Shown in pieces: positions 9,373-18,192 of a DNA stretch of 64,000 bases (its first letter is position 1; the number at the start of each line of letters is the position of its first letter). This DNA is from Planosporangium thailandense. Lineage in GTDB: Bacteria; Actinomycetota; Actinomycetes; Mycobacteriales; Micromonosporaceae. Position numbers and translations under genes: made by a program. The notes under the pieces were generated by a model. That model was not told the DNA's origin. It saw only the letters and a list, made by a program, of their open reading frames with translations, and made no database searches. The stretch lies in the NCBI RefSeq assembly GCF_011947195.1, contig NZ_JAATVY010000001.1, positions 124,001 through 188,000 of the forward strand, in the 5' to 3' direction.

Positions 9373-9500
9373 TCTGCGGTGTTACCGGCACCGGCGGGCG
9401 CTTTTGGTTTACCCGGGCTTTTCCGGATCGGGTGCGCAATTTCGGCACGCCGGTTTCCGCAAGGTGCGGATTCCGTCATCAGCCCGTGAAGGAGAAAGAC

Positions 9501-9704
9501 ATGGCTGTAGGTACTGTCAAGTGGTTCAACGCGGACAAGGGCTTCGGTTTCATCGTGCCGGACGACGGCGGGGCGGACCTCTTCGCCCACTTCTCGGCGA
9601 TCGCGGCCAGCGGTTTCCGTTCGCTCGAGGAGAACCAGCGGGTCGAGTTCGAGGTGGGCCAGGGGCGTAAGGGTCCGCAGGCCGAAAACATCCGCCTGAT
9701 CTGA
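9501..9704 (+). CDS. Cold-shock-domain protein (CspA family)
   Basis: A 67-residue single OB-fold nucleic-acid-binding protein. RNP1 (KGFGFI, residues 13-18) and RNP2 (DLFAHFSAI, near 26-34) are intact, as in RNA chaperones of the CspA family. The ATG has GAAGGAG upstream. A leader of more than 150 bases without an ORF lies 5', a common arrangement for csp genes whose mRNA structure responds to temperature. A 13-bp perfect terminator follows directly, so it is monocistronic. Confidence 0.95.
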   Translation: MAVGTVKWFNADKGFGFIVPDDGGADLFAHFSAIAASGFRSLEENQRVEFEVGQGRKGPQAENIRLI

Positions 9705-9720
9705 CTTTTCCCTTTTCGTC

Positions 9721-9750
9721 CAGCGGGCCGCGCCAATGCGCGGCCCGCTG
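9721..9750 (+). terminator. Terminator after the cold-shock gene
   Basis: A perfect 13-bp GC-rich stem (9721-9733 with 9738-9750) closes a CAAT tetraloop. It begins 17 bases after the stop codon and is preceded by a short T-rich run. Confidence 0.9.
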
Positions 9751-9825
9751 TGTGTAGGTCCACGCCAATTCCGTATCGCAGCCGCCCGAGTGGCCGCTGC
9801 TGGACAGGGACGGTAGCGTCAAGCC

Positions 9826-10590
9826 ATGCCGGAGCTCGTGTACCCGCCGGTCATTCTCGCGGCCAAGGCCATGTTTCGGCTGCTCGATCTCCGGATTCGG
9901 GTGGAGGGGACCGAGAATGTGCCGCGCACCGGCGGCGCGGTCCTGGCCTGCAACCACGTCAGCTATCTCGACTTCATCTTCGCCGGCCTCGGAGCGCAGC
10001 CGTCCGGCCGGCTCGTCCGGTTCATGGCCAAGGAGTCGGTCTTCCGGAACCGGATCTCCGGCCCCCTCATGCGGGGCATGAAGCACATCCCGGTGGACCG
10101 CAAGGCCGGCCTGGCCTCCTACCGTCAAGCGCTGGCGGCGCTGAAGGGCGGCGAGGTCGTCGGCGTCTTTCCGGAGGCCACGATCAGCCGGTCGTTCGTG
10201 ATCAAGGAGATGAAGAACGGCGCGGCGCGCCTGGCGGCCGCCGCCCGGGTGCCGCTCGTCCCCATGGTCGTGTGGGGCACGCAGCGGCTGTGGACCAAGG
10301 ACCTGCCGCGTACGCTCACCCGCCGGCACACCCCGATCTCCATCCTGATCGGCGAACCGCTCCGGCCCGGTCCCCGCGACGACGGCGACGACGTCACGGC
10401 GCAGCTGCGGGCCAGGATGTCGGCCCTGCTGGACCGGGCGCAGTCGGAGTACCCGGAGAAGCCGGAGGGGTCCGCGGACGGCTGGTGGCAGCCGGCCCAC
10501 CTCGGTGGCTCGGCGCCGACGCCGGAGGACGCCGCGGCGCTCGACGCCCGCGACGCCCGGGGCGACGGCCCGGACGGGGCGCCCGGGTGA
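9826..10590 (+). CDS. Lysophospholipid (1-acylglycerol-3-phosphate) acyltransferase, PlsC family
   Basis: A 254-residue membrane-associated acyltransferase. The catalytic NHVSYLDF motif (H-x4-D) lies near residues 43-50 and the FPEATIS glycerol-phosphate motif near 117. It likely acylates lysophosphatidate or a related acceptor in phospholipid synthesis. The ATG has no Shine-Dalgarno, but TAGCGT (9814-9819) ends six bases upstream, which fits a leaderless transcript. The last ~35 residues are a hydrophilic tail. The stop overlaps the following GNAT gene by four bases. Confidence 0.88.
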   Translation: MPELVYPPVILAAKAMFRLLDLRIRVEGTENVPRTGGAVLACNHVSYLDFIFAGLGAQPSGRLVRFMAKESVFRNRISGPLMRGMKHIPVDRKAGLASYRQALAALKGGEVVGVFPEATISRSFVIKEMKNGAARLAAAARVPLVPMVVWGTQRLWTKDLPRTLTRRHTPISILIGEPLRPGPRDDGDDVTAQLRARMSALLDRAQSEYPEKPEGSADGWWQPAHLGGSAPTPEDAAALDARDARGDGPDGAPG

Positions 10591-11123
10591 AACCCGTGTA
10601 CGCGACGCCGCGGCTGGACGTCCGGCCGTGGACCGATGATCCGGCCGACCTCGACCGGGCCTATTCGATCTACTCCCGCTGGGAGGTCGCCCGCTGGCTC
10701 GGCGCGCAGCCGCGAGCGATGGCCGACCGTGCGGAGGCGTTGACCGCGGTCCGGCGCTGGGCCGAGTTCAACGCGCGCGACGACCGGTACGGCTGCTGGG
10801 CCGTCGAGGTGCGCGACACCGGAGTGGTGGCGGGCTCCGCACTGTTCAAGCCGCTGCCCAACGGTGACGGTGAGGTCGAGGTCGGCTGGCACCTGCACCC
10901 CGACTCGTGGGGGCACGGGTACGCCACCGAGGCCGCCCGGGGTGCGATCGAGCGCGGGTTCGCCGCCGGCCTGCCCGAAGTGTACGCCGTGGTCCGCCCG
11001 GACAACGCGGCGTCGATCGCGGTCTGCCGGCGGCTGGGCATGGATCCGCTCGGCCGCACCACCCGCTGGTACGGCGTCGAGGTGGAGGCGTTCCGGCTCG
11101 CGGCGACCGATCGGGGAGAATGA
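10587..11123 (+). CDS. GNAT family N-acetyltransferase (RimJ/RimL type)
   Basis: A 178-residue acetyltransferase of the RimJ/RimL-like branch. It starts TPRLDVRPW, has [20 protein letters not shown] near residues 90-109 (acetyl-CoA pyrophosphate loop) and [13 protein letters not shown] near 136-148. This subfamily acetylates protein N-termini or small amines; the substrate here is unknown. GTG at 10587 overlaps the plsC-like stop (GTGA), so translation is coupled. The longer open frame upstream is an out-of-phase shadow of the previous gene. Confidence 0.85.
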   Translation: MKPVYATPRLDVRPWTDDPADLDRAYSIYSRWEVARWLGAQPRAMADRAEALTAVRRWAEFNARDDRYGCWAVEVRDTGVVAGSALFKPLPNGDGEVEVGWHLHPDSWGHGYATEAARGAIERGFAAGLPEVYAVVRPDNAASIAVCRRLGMDPLGRTTRWYGVEVEAFRLAATDRGE

Positions 11124-11127
11124 TCGG

Positions 11128-12330
11128 GTGACTGTCCGCGACATCATCCTGCTCGGCTCCACCGGCTCGATCGGCACCCAGGCCATCGACATCGTCCGGC
11201 GCAATCCCGACCGGTTCCGGGTGGTCGGCATCGGCGCGGGCGGCGGCAACGTCGCCGCGCTCGCGGCCCAGGCCCTGGAGCTCGGGGTCGAGGTCGTCGG
11301 GGTGGCGAAGGCGAGCGCCGTGCAGGACCTGCAGCTCGCGTTCTACGCCGAGGCCAGCAAGCGGGGGTACGCGACCGGCGACTTCCGCATCCCGAAGATC
11401 CTCGGCGGGCCGGACGCCATGACCGAGCTCGCCGAGTGGCCGTGTGACGTCGTGCTCAACGGTGTCGTCGGCTCGCTCGGCCTCGCGCCGACCCTGGCCG
11501 CGCTGCGCTCCGGCCGTACCCTGGCCCTGGCCAACAAGGAGTCCCTCGTCGCCGGCGGCCCGCTCGTGCGGAAGGTCGCCGCACCGGGGCAGATCGTGCC
11601 GGTCGACTCCGAGCACTCCGCGCTCGCGCAGTGCCTGCGCGGCGGCCGCGCCGACGAGGTGTCGCGGCTGATCCTGACCGCGAGCGGGGGAGCGTTCCGC
11701 GGCCGGCGGCGTGCGGAGCTGGTCGGCGTCACTCCGGAGGAGGCGCTCGCCCACCCCACCTGGACCATGGGGCCGGTCGTCACGATCAACAGCGCGACCA
11801 TGGTCAACAAGGCCCTCGAGGTGATCGAGGCCCACGAGCTTTTCGGTGTCGGGTACGACCGGATCGAGGTCATGGTCCACCCGCAGTCGGTGATCCACTC
11901 GATGGTGGAGTTCACCGACGGCTCCACCCTCGCCCAGTGCAGCCCGCCGGACATGCGGCTGCCGATCGGCCTCGCCCTCGGCTGGCCCGACCGGGTGCCG
12001 CAGGCGGCGCCCGCGGTCGACTGGACGCAGGCCCACACCTGGGAGCTGCGGCCGCTCGACTCCGACGCCTTCCCGGCGGTCGCGCTCGCGAAGGCGGCCG
12101 GCCGGGCCGGCGGCTGCCGACCGGCGATCTACAACGCGGCCAACGAGGAGTGCGTGGCCGCGTTCGTGGCGCACCGGCTGCCGTTCCTCGCGATCGTGGA
12201 CACGATCGAGCAGGTACTCGGTGATTCTCCGGATTTCGCGGAACCGGGTACCGTCGAGGACGTGCTCGCGGCGGAGTCGTGGGCGCGTTCGCGTGCCCGT
12301 GACATCATCGCGGGGGTGAAAGGAGCCTGA
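11128..12330 (+). CDS. dxr: 1-deoxy-D-xylulose 5-phosphate reductoisomerase
   Basis: Second step of the MEP isoprenoid pathway: converts DXP to 2-C-methylerythritol 4-phosphate using NADPH. The 400-residue product has the Rossmann motif GSTGSIGTQ (residues 9-17), the NKESLV segment near 134 and DSEHSA near 156, which carries metal ligands. GTG at 11128 matches the family start (VRDIILLGS). It precedes rip1 with a one-base stop/start overlap, and ispG of the same pathway follows. Confidence 0.96.
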   Translation: MTVRDIILLGSTGSIGTQAIDIVRRNPDRFRVVGIGAGGGNVAALAAQALELGVEVVGVAKASAVQDLQLAFYAEASKRGYATGDFRIPKILGGPDAMTELAEWPCDVVLNGVVGSLGLAPTLAALRSGRTLALANKESLVAGGPLVRKVAAPGQIVPVDSEHSALAQCLRGGRADEVSRLILTASGGAFRGRRRAELVGVTPEEALAHPTWTMGPVVTINSATMVNKALEVIEAHELFGVGYDRIEVMVHPQSVIHSMVEFTDGSTLAQCSPPDMRLPIGLALGWPDRVPQAAPAVDWTQAHTWELRPLDSDAFPAVALAKAAGRAGGCRPAIYNAANEECVAAFVAHRLPFLAIVDTIEQVLGDSPDFAEPGTVEDVLAAESWARSRARDIIAGVKGA

Positions 12331-13592
12331 TGGCGCTGGTATTCGGGATCGTCGTCTTCGCTCTCGGTATCCTGATCTCGGTTTGTCTGCACGAGGCCGG
12401 CCACATGGGCGCGGCCAAGTCCTTCGGCATGAAGGTCACCCGGTACTTCGTCGGCTTCGGGCCGACGTTGTTCTCGTTCCGGCGGGGTGAGACCGAGTAC
12501 GGGGTGAAAGCCCTGCCATTGGGCGGATTCGTGAAGATCGTCGGGATGACGCCGCAGGACGACGATGTCGAGCCCGGCGAGGAGCACCGGGCGATGTGGC
12601 GCTTCCCGGTCTGGAAGCGCACGATCGTCATGTCCGCCGGCTCGTTCGCCCACTTCGTCCTCTCGTTCGTGGCGCTGTGGGTGCTCTTCGCGTTCATCGG
12701 CGTGCCCGACCCCGGCAAGGTCAATACGTCTCCGGCGACGGTCGGCAGCGTGGCGCCCTGCGTCGCCGACTTCAAGATCGATCCTGCGACCAAGCAGGAG
12801 GCGGCCTGCAGGCCGGGCACCGACCAGGCCAGCCCCGCCGCCAAGGCCGGGTTGCGGCCCGGTGACCTGATCACCGCCATCAACGGGACGCCGATCTCGA
12901 CGTACGGCGAGATGCGCCAGACGGTGCAGAACCTCGGCGACAAGGACGCCACGATCACGTACACCCGGCACGGCGCCAGTCGCACCGCGACGGTGCGCAT
13001 CCCGGAGATCCAGCGGCTCAAGGAGAACGTCGTCAAGCCGGCCGACCAGATCCGGGACACCGACCTGGAGCGGGTCGGCATCCTCGGCGTCTCGGCGAAG
13101 ATGCCGCTGACGACCACCGGCCCGGTGCATAGTGTGGCGCTCACGGGGAAGCAGATGGGCAACGTCGTCGTGCTGACGTTCGAGTCGCTCAAGCAGATCC
13201 CCGGCAAGATCCCCGCTCTGGTCACCGCGATCACCGGTGGTCAGCGTGACCCCAACACGCCGGTCAGCGTGGTCGGCGCCAGCCGGATCGGCGGTGAGCT
13301 GATCTCGGTCGGCGACTGGACCAGCGTGCTCAGCCTGTTCGCCGTGCTCAACCTGTTCTTCGGCATCTTCAACCTGTTGCCGTTGCTACCGATGGACGGC
13401 GGCCATATCGCGATCGCCTGGTTCGAGCGGATCCGTTCCTGGATCGCCGCGCGCCGGGGTCGTCCCGATCCCGGCCGCGTCGACTACGTGAAGCTGACAC
13501 CGATCACCCTCGCGGTGATCTCGGTTCTCGGCGTGTTCGTGGTGCTGACCATGACCGCCGACGTCGTCAACCCAATCACCCTTCCCAAGTGA
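12330..13592 (+). CDS. rip1: Site-2-type intramembrane zinc metalloprotease (M50, RseP/Rip1)
   Basis: Cuts membrane-embedded substrates, typically anti-sigma factors, in regulated intramembrane proteolysis. The 420-residue product has HEAGH at residues 21-25 in the first membrane helix, a PDZ domain around 150-235 (NGTPIS loop), and the second active-site motif LPMDGGHI near 351-358. About four membrane segments are visible. The dxr-rip1-ispG order is conserved in mycobacteria, where Rip1 cleaves several anti-sigma factors. The start overlaps the dxr stop by one base. Confidence 0.93.
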   Translation: MALVFGIVVFALGILISVCLHEAGHMGAAKSFGMKVTRYFVGFGPTLFSFRRGETEYGVKALPLGGFVKIVGMTPQDDDVEPGEEHRAMWRFPVWKRTIVMSAGSFAHFVLSFVALWVLFAFIGVPDPGKVNTSPATVGSVAPCVADFKIDPATKQEAACRPGTDQASPAAKAGLRPGDLITAINGTPISTYGEMRQTVQNLGDKDATITYTRHGASRTATVRIPEIQRLKENVVKPADQIRDTDLERVGILGVSAKMPLTTTGPVHSVALTGKQMGNVVVLTFESLKQIPGKIPALVTAITGGQRDPNTPVSVVGASRIGGELISVGDWTSVLSLFAVLNLFFGIFNLLPLLPMDGGHIAIAWFERIRSWIAARRGRPDPGRVDYVKLTPITLAVISVLGVFVVLTMTADVVNPITLPK

Positions 13593-13599
13593 GAGTCCT

Positions 13600-14766
13600 G
13601 TGACCGCGATAAATCTCGGTATTCCAGCGGCTCCGCCGCAGCCACTCGCCCCGCGGCGGAAGAGCCGGCAGATCATGGTCGGCTCGGTACCGGTCGGCGG
13701 CGGCGCGCCGGTCAGCGTCCAGTCGATGACCACGACGCTCACCGCCGACGTCAACGCGACGCTGCAGCAGATCGCCGAACTCACGGCGTCCGGCTGCCAG
13801 ATCGTCCGCGTCGCCGTGCCCAGCCAGGACGACGTCGAAGCGCTGCCGGCGATCGCGAAGAAGTCACAGATCCCGGTCATCGCCGACATCCACTTCCAGC
13901 CCAAGTACGTATTCGCCGCGATCGACGCCGGTTGCGCCGCCGTCCGGGTCAACCCGGGCAACATCAAGAAGTTCGACGACAAGGTGAAGGAGATCGCGCG
14001 CGCGGCGTCCGACGCCGGGGTGCCGATCCGCATCGGCGTCAACGCCGGGTCGCTGGACAAACGCCTGCTGGAGAAGTACGGCAAGGCCACGGCCGAGGCG
14101 CTCGTGGAGAGCGCGCTGTGGGAGTGCTCGCTGTTCGAGGAGCACGGGTTCCGCGACATCAAGATCTCGGTCAAGCACAACGACCCGGTCGTGATGATCC
14201 GGGCGTACCGGCTGCTGGCCGAGCAGTGCGACTACCCGCTGCACCTCGGCGTGACCGAGGCCGGCCCGGCCTTCCAGGGGACCATCAAGTCGGCGGTCGC
14301 GTTCGGCGCGCTGCTGGCCGAGGGCATCGGCGACACCATCCGGGTGTCGCTGTCCGCCCCGCCGGTCGAGGAGGTCAAGGTCGGATCGGCGATCCTGGAG
14401 GCGCTGGGTCTGCGCGAGCGCGGACTGGAGATCGTCTCCTGCCCGTCGTGCGGGCGGGCGCAGGTCGACGTGTACACCCTCGCCGAGGAGGTCACCGCCG
14501 GGCTTCAGGGCCTGCCGGTGCCGCTGCGGGTCGCTGTCATGGGCTGCGTGGTCAACGGGCCCGGTGAGGCGCGCGAGGCCGACCTGGGCGTGGCGTCCGG
14601 CAACGGCAAGGGCCAGATCTTCGTCAAGGGCCAGGTCATCAAGACGGTGCCGGAGTCGCAGATCGTCGAGACGCTGATCGAAGAGGCGGTCCGGCTGGCC
14701 GAGGAGATGGGCGCCGACCTGCCCGAGGAGCTACGCGGGCTGGGCCCGAGCGTGACCGTTCGGTAA
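13600..14766 (+). CDS. ispG: 4-hydroxy-3-methylbut-2-enyl diphosphate synthase
   Basis: MEP-pathway iron-sulfur enzyme that converts MEcPP to HMBPP. The 388-residue product has an N-terminal TIM-barrel (ADIHFQPKY near 90) and the C-terminal [4Fe-4S] ligands CPSCGR near residue 284 and [10 protein letters not shown] near 314. GTG at 13600 lies seven bases after rip1. It shares its pathway with dxr, two genes upstream. Confidence 0.96.
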   Translation: MTAINLGIPAAPPQPLAPRRKSRQIMVGSVPVGGGAPVSVQSMTTTLTADVNATLQQIAELTASGCQIVRVAVPSQDDVEALPAIAKKSQIPVIADIHFQPKYVFAAIDAGCAAVRVNPGNIKKFDDKVKEIARAASDAGVPIRIGVNAGSLDKRLLEKYGKATAEALVESALWECSLFEEHGFRDIKISVKHNDPVVMIRAYRLLAEQCDYPLHLGVTEAGPAFQGTIKSAVAFGALLAEGIGDTIRVSLSAPPVEEVKVGSAILEALGLRERGLEIVSCPSCGRAQVDVYTLAEEVTAGLQGLPVPLRVAVMGCVVNGPGEAREADLGVASGNGKGQIFVKGQVIKTVPESQIVETLIEEAVRLAEEMGADLPEELRGLGPSVTVR

Positions 14767-14884
14767 GCGGCACCGGCCACTTTGCCCACCGCTGCCCGGC
14801 GGAACTCCACCGTCCGGGCGTGCAGGGCGCGAAAACTGACCGGTGCTCTCCTGTCGGGCGGGCGCATCTGGCAGGCTGGAAGGC

Positions 14885-15721
14885 ATGCTCACGGCGCCTG
14901 TCCGGCTGCTCGGCGACACCGATCGCGCCAGTGTCGAACGGCTGCTCGACCTCGAGCCCTACACGGGCGCACAGGTCGCTGAACGCATCGCCGCCGCCGG
15001 GCTGTCCCGCCGTAGGCAGGACGCCCGGATCTTCGGGTACGGCAGCCGTGGTCACCTGGAGTCGCTGTGCTGGCTCGGCGCCAACCTCATCCCGGTACGG
15101 GCCGGCTCGGCGGCGGTTGCCGCGTTCGCCGACCTGATCGGCTCGGAGACGCGGATCTGTTCGTCCATCGTGGGTGACGCGACCGCGGTGCTGCCGTTGT
15201 GGGAGCGGCTGCGCCCGGTCTGGGGGCGGGCCCGCGACGTGCGGGAGTGCCAGCCGCTGCTCGCCGCGGAAACGGCCCCGATGGTGGCCGCCGACCCGGC
15301 CGTACGGCTCGTCCGCCCGAACGAGGTCGGCCTGCTCTACCCCGCTTCGGTGGCCATGTACACCGAGGAGGTGGGCGTGTCGCCGGTCGTCGACGGCGAC
15401 ACCGGGTACCGCGACCGGGTGGCCGATCTGGTCCGTGGCGGCCGGGCGTACGCCCGGTTCATCGACGGGCAGGTGGCCTTCAAGGCGGAGCTGGCAGTGA
15501 TTACGCGGCACACCGCACAGGTGCAGGGCGTGTGGACCGCCCCGCAGTGGCGCGGGTGCGGGCTCGCGACCGCCGGCATGGCCGCCGTCGTGGCCGACGC
15601 CCTGCGCCGGGTGGCGCCCACGGTCACGCTGTACGTCAACGATTTCAACGCGCCGGCCCGCCGGGTGTACGCCCGCTGCGGGTTCCGGCGGGTCGGGACC
15701 TTCGCGACCGTGCTCTTCTAG
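14885..15721 (+). CDS. DUF4081 / GNAT acetyltransferase
   Basis: A 278-residue protein: residues ~1-125 correspond to the DUF4081 domain and ~135-278 to a GNAT domain (VWTAPQWRGCGLATAG near 217-232, then NDFNAPARRVYARCGF). ATG at 14885 follows CTGGAAGG; the upstream part of the open frame is not conserved. A gene of this architecture directly after ispG is typical of actinomycetes (Rv2867c in M. tuberculosis, from memory). The substrate is unknown. Confidence 0.82.
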   Translation: MLTAPVRLLGDTDRASVERLLDLEPYTGAQVAERIAAAGLSRRRQDARIFGYGSRGHLESLCWLGANLIPVRAGSAAVAAFADLIGSETRICSSIVGDATAVLPLWERLRPVWGRARDVRECQPLLAAETAPMVAADPAVRLVRPNEVGLLYPASVAMYTEEVGVSPVVDGDTGYRDRVADLVRGGRAYARFIDGQVAFKAELAVITRHTAQVQGVWTAPQWRGCGLATAGMAAVVADALRRVAPTVTLYVNDFNAPARRVYARCGFRRVGTFATVLF

Positions 15722-15773
15722 CGATCTCCCCGGTCGGGCCGTCGTAAAGTCGCCGTAAAAGGTCTGTTTCAGA

Positions 15774-15789
15774 TCCACCATTTGGTGGA
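15774..15789. promoter_or_regulatory. 16-bp perfect palindrome upstream of the amine-cluster promoter
   Basis: TCCACCATTTGGTGGA is a perfect inverted repeat (7-bp arms, 2-base centre) ending six bases before a consensus -35 box. It is a good candidate binding site for the FadR-type regulator encoded downstream or another dimeric factor. The half-site TTTGGT recurs at about 18174 before the glutamine-synthetase-like gene. Confidence 0.6.
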
Positions 15790-15795
15790 GATCCA

Positions 15796-15824
15796 TTGAC
15801 AGCGTTGTTAGCCAGGCGAATCAT
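15796..15824 (+). promoter_or_regulatory. Promoter of the permease/FadR operon
   Basis: A perfect TTGACA (-35, 15796-15801), a 17-base spacer and AATCAT (-10, 15819-15824). It would start transcription near 15831, giving a leader of about 50 bases before the permease ATG. Confidence 0.6.
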
Positions 15825-15879
15825 CGGGCGCACAGTGACCTGCGCCACTGTCTTCACCGCACCTGACGAGGAGACACCG

Positions 15880-17400
15880 ATGAGCGCCACGACCCCGAAG
15901 CCGGCCGTCACGCCGGCCGACGACTCCGACGACTCCGACGAGTCGCTACTCGCCCGACTCGGATACCAGCAGGAGCTTCGGCGCCGACTGTCCACCTTCT
16001 CCAACTTCGCCGTCTCGTTCTCGATCATCTCGATCCTCGCCGGTGCGATCACCTCGTACGGCATCGCCATGAACGCGGGCGGCCCGCTCTCGATCACGAT
16101 CGGCTGGCTGTTCGTGGGTGGCATGGTCACCCTGGTCGCCCTCGCCATGGCCGAGATCTGCTCGGCGTACCCGACCGCCGGCGCGCTCTACTGGTGGACG
16201 AGCGCGCTCGCGCGCCGCAACCGGGCCGCCTGGGCCTGGTTCGTCGGCTGGTTCAACTTCCTGGGCGAGGTCGCCGTGACCGCCGCCATCGACTTCGGCG
16301 CCGCCACCACGACCATGGCGTTCGTGAGCATGACCGCCGGCGTCGAGGTCAACAAATGGAACCTCTTCGGCACGTTCCTGGTGATCATCATTGCGCACGG
16401 CCTGCTCAACACGTTCGGCGTGAACCTGGTGAAGGTGCTGTCGGACGTCAGCGCCTGGTGGCACCTGGTGGGTGTGGCGGTCATCGTCGTGGTGCTGGCG
16501 GTCGTGCCCGACCACCACAAGCCCCTCTCCCAGGTGTTCTTCGAGGTAAAGAACACCACCGGGTTCGGCTTCGGCGGCGCGACCGCGTACGCGGTGCTCA
16601 TTGGTCTGCTGATGGCCCAGTACACGTACACCGGCTACGACGCCAGCGCGCACGTCGCGGAGGAGACCCACAACGCCGCGCGCAGCGCGCCCCGCGGCAT
16701 CGTCATGTCCGTGGTCGTGTCGGTGATCGCCGGCTTCTTCCTGCTGTTCGCGATCACCTGGTCGATCCAGAGCTACGACAAGGAGGCGGCGACCGCCCTC
16801 GGCCTGCCGCCGGCGCAGATCTTCATCGACGCCGCCGGCTCGGGGCTGGGCAAGCTGCTGCTCTTCATCTGCGTCGTCGCGCAGTTCTTCTGCGGTATGG
16901 CCTCGGTGACGGCCAACTCGCGCATGTCGTACGCGTTCGCCCGGGACGGCGCGCTGCCCGGTTCGCGGCTGTGGAAGAAGGTCAACCCGCGCACCGGTAC
17001 GCCGACCAACTCGATCTGGCTGTGCGTGACCTGCTCGACGATCCTGGTGCTGCCGTCGCTGGTGAACACCACCGCCTACCTGGCGGTGACGTCGATCGCC
17101 GTCATCGGCCTGTACATCGCCTACGTCGCACCGGTGTACCTGCGGCTGCGCAACCCGGACTTCCGGCCCGGCCCGTGGAACCTGGGCCGGTGGAGCGGCC
17201 TGGTGGGCGGGACCGCGATCGTCTGGGTCGTGCTCATCTGCATCCTGTTCGTCCTGCCGACGGCCAGCCCGATCACGCTGTCCAACTTCAACTACACGAT
17301 CGTCGCGGTCGGGGTGGTCGCGCTCGGCGCGTGGCTGTGGTGGATCCTGAGCGCGCGGAAATGGTTCACCGGACCGCGGCACGTGGTCGACGAGCCGTAA
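15880..17400 (+). CDS. APC-superfamily amino acid/amine permease
   Basis: A 506-residue transporter with about twelve membrane segments and the APC-type first helix region (FSNFAVSFSIISILAGAITS, residues ~43-62). The N-terminus is acidic (DDSDDSDESLL). It resembles GABA/ethanolamine/choline-type permeases; the substrate is inferred from the downstream catabolic genes to be an amine or amino alcohol. ATG at 15880 has GACGAGGAG upstream; the earlier in-frame start at 15796 falls on the -35 box and is unlikely. It is followed after 11 bases by its FadR-type regulator. Confidence 0.85.
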   Translation: MSATTPKPAVTPADDSDDSDESLLARLGYQQELRRRLSTFSNFAVSFSIISILAGAITSYGIAMNAGGPLSITIGWLFVGGMVTLVALAMAEICSAYPTAGALYWWTSALARRNRAAWAWFVGWFNFLGEVAVTAAIDFGAATTTMAFVSMTAGVEVNKWNLFGTFLVIIIAHGLLNTFGVNLVKVLSDVSAWWHLVGVAVIVVVLAVVPDHHKPLSQVFFEVKNTTGFGFGGATAYAVLIGLLMAQYTYTGYDASAHVAEETHNAARSAPRGIVMSVVVSVIAGFFLLFAITWSIQSYDKEAATALGLPPAQIFIDAAGSGLGKLLLFICVVAQFFCGMASVTANSRMSYAFARDGALPGSRLWKKVNPRTGTPTNSIWLCVTCSTILVLPSLVNTTAYLAVTSIAVIGLYIAYVAPVYLRLRNPDFRPGPWNLGRWSGLVGGTAIVWVVLICILFVLPTASPITLSNFNYTIVAVGVVALGAWLWWILSARKWFTGPRHVVDEP

Positions 17401-17411
17401 GGGGGAGGCCG

Positions 17412-18155
17412 ATGCCGGCCGACAACCACCAGCAGGCTGGGATGCCGATGTGGCGGCCGGTACGCGGCGGCAACGCGTTCGAGATCACGGTGGCCCGGCT
17501 GGTCCAGGCGATCAAGCTGGGCATGGTCACCGCGGGCGAGCGGTTGCCGGCGGAGCGGGAGCTGGCCGAGAAGCTGCGCGTGAGCCGGGTGACGCTGCGG
17601 CAGGCGATCGGGGCGTTGCGCGAGGCCGGCTACCTGGAATCGCGGCGCGGCCGGGCCGGCGGGACCTTCGTGGTCTCGTCCGGCCCGGCCTCCGGTTCGG
17701 CCGACGAGCGCCCGGACGCGGCCACGCTCGCGCGCGAGATGGGCGAGACGCTGCACGACGCGTTGGACTTCCGGCAGGTGCTCGAGCCCGGCGCGGCGGC
17801 GCTCGCGGCGAGCCGGACGCTGTCGGCGGCCGACCGGGCGTACCTCGTCGCCAGCCTGGCCGCCTCCCGGGAGCGCGACCCGGCCGTACGCCGCACGGGT
17901 GATTCCCGGCTGCACTTGGCGATCGCCGTGGCCAGCGGATCGGCCTCGGTCGCGCAGGCCATCGCCGACGTGCAGCTTCGCCTCGATCAGCTGCTCGCGG
18001 CCATCCCGGTGCTGCGGCGCAACCTCGACCACTCCGACGCCCAGCACGCGCGCATCGTCGAGGCGATCCTGGCCGGCGACGCGGCCGGCGCGCGTACGGC
18101 GATGGAGGAGCACTGCGACGCGACCGCACAGCTCTTGCGCGGTCTGCTCGGTTAA
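17412..18155 (+). CDS. FadR/GntR-family transcriptional regulator (FCD domain)
   Basis: A 247-residue regulator with a winged helix-turn-helix at residues ~20-80 (LPAERELAEKLRVSRVTLRQ) and a helical FCD ligand-binding domain at ~105-240. GntR/FadR proteins usually repress neighbouring catabolic genes until a ligand binds. It sits between the permease and the ligase gene, so control of the amine cluster is the obvious role, possibly through the palindrome at 15774. The ATG has GGGGGAGG upstream. The much longer open frame to the left is a shadow of the permease. Confidence 0.87.
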   Translation: MPADNHQQAGMPMWRPVRGGNAFEITVARLVQAIKLGMVTAGERLPAERELAEKLRVSRVTLRQAIGALREAGYLESRRGRAGGTFVVSSGPASGSADERPDAATLAREMGETLHDALDFRQVLEPGAAALAASRTLSAADRAYLVASLAASRERDPAVRRTGDSRLHLAIAVASGSASVAQAIADVQLRLDQLLAAIPVLRRNLDHSDAQHARIVEAILAGDAAGARTAMEEHCDATAQLLRGLLG

Positions 18156-18192
18156 TGGTTCGCTATTAGTCCTTTGGTAGGGAAGAGGCCGG

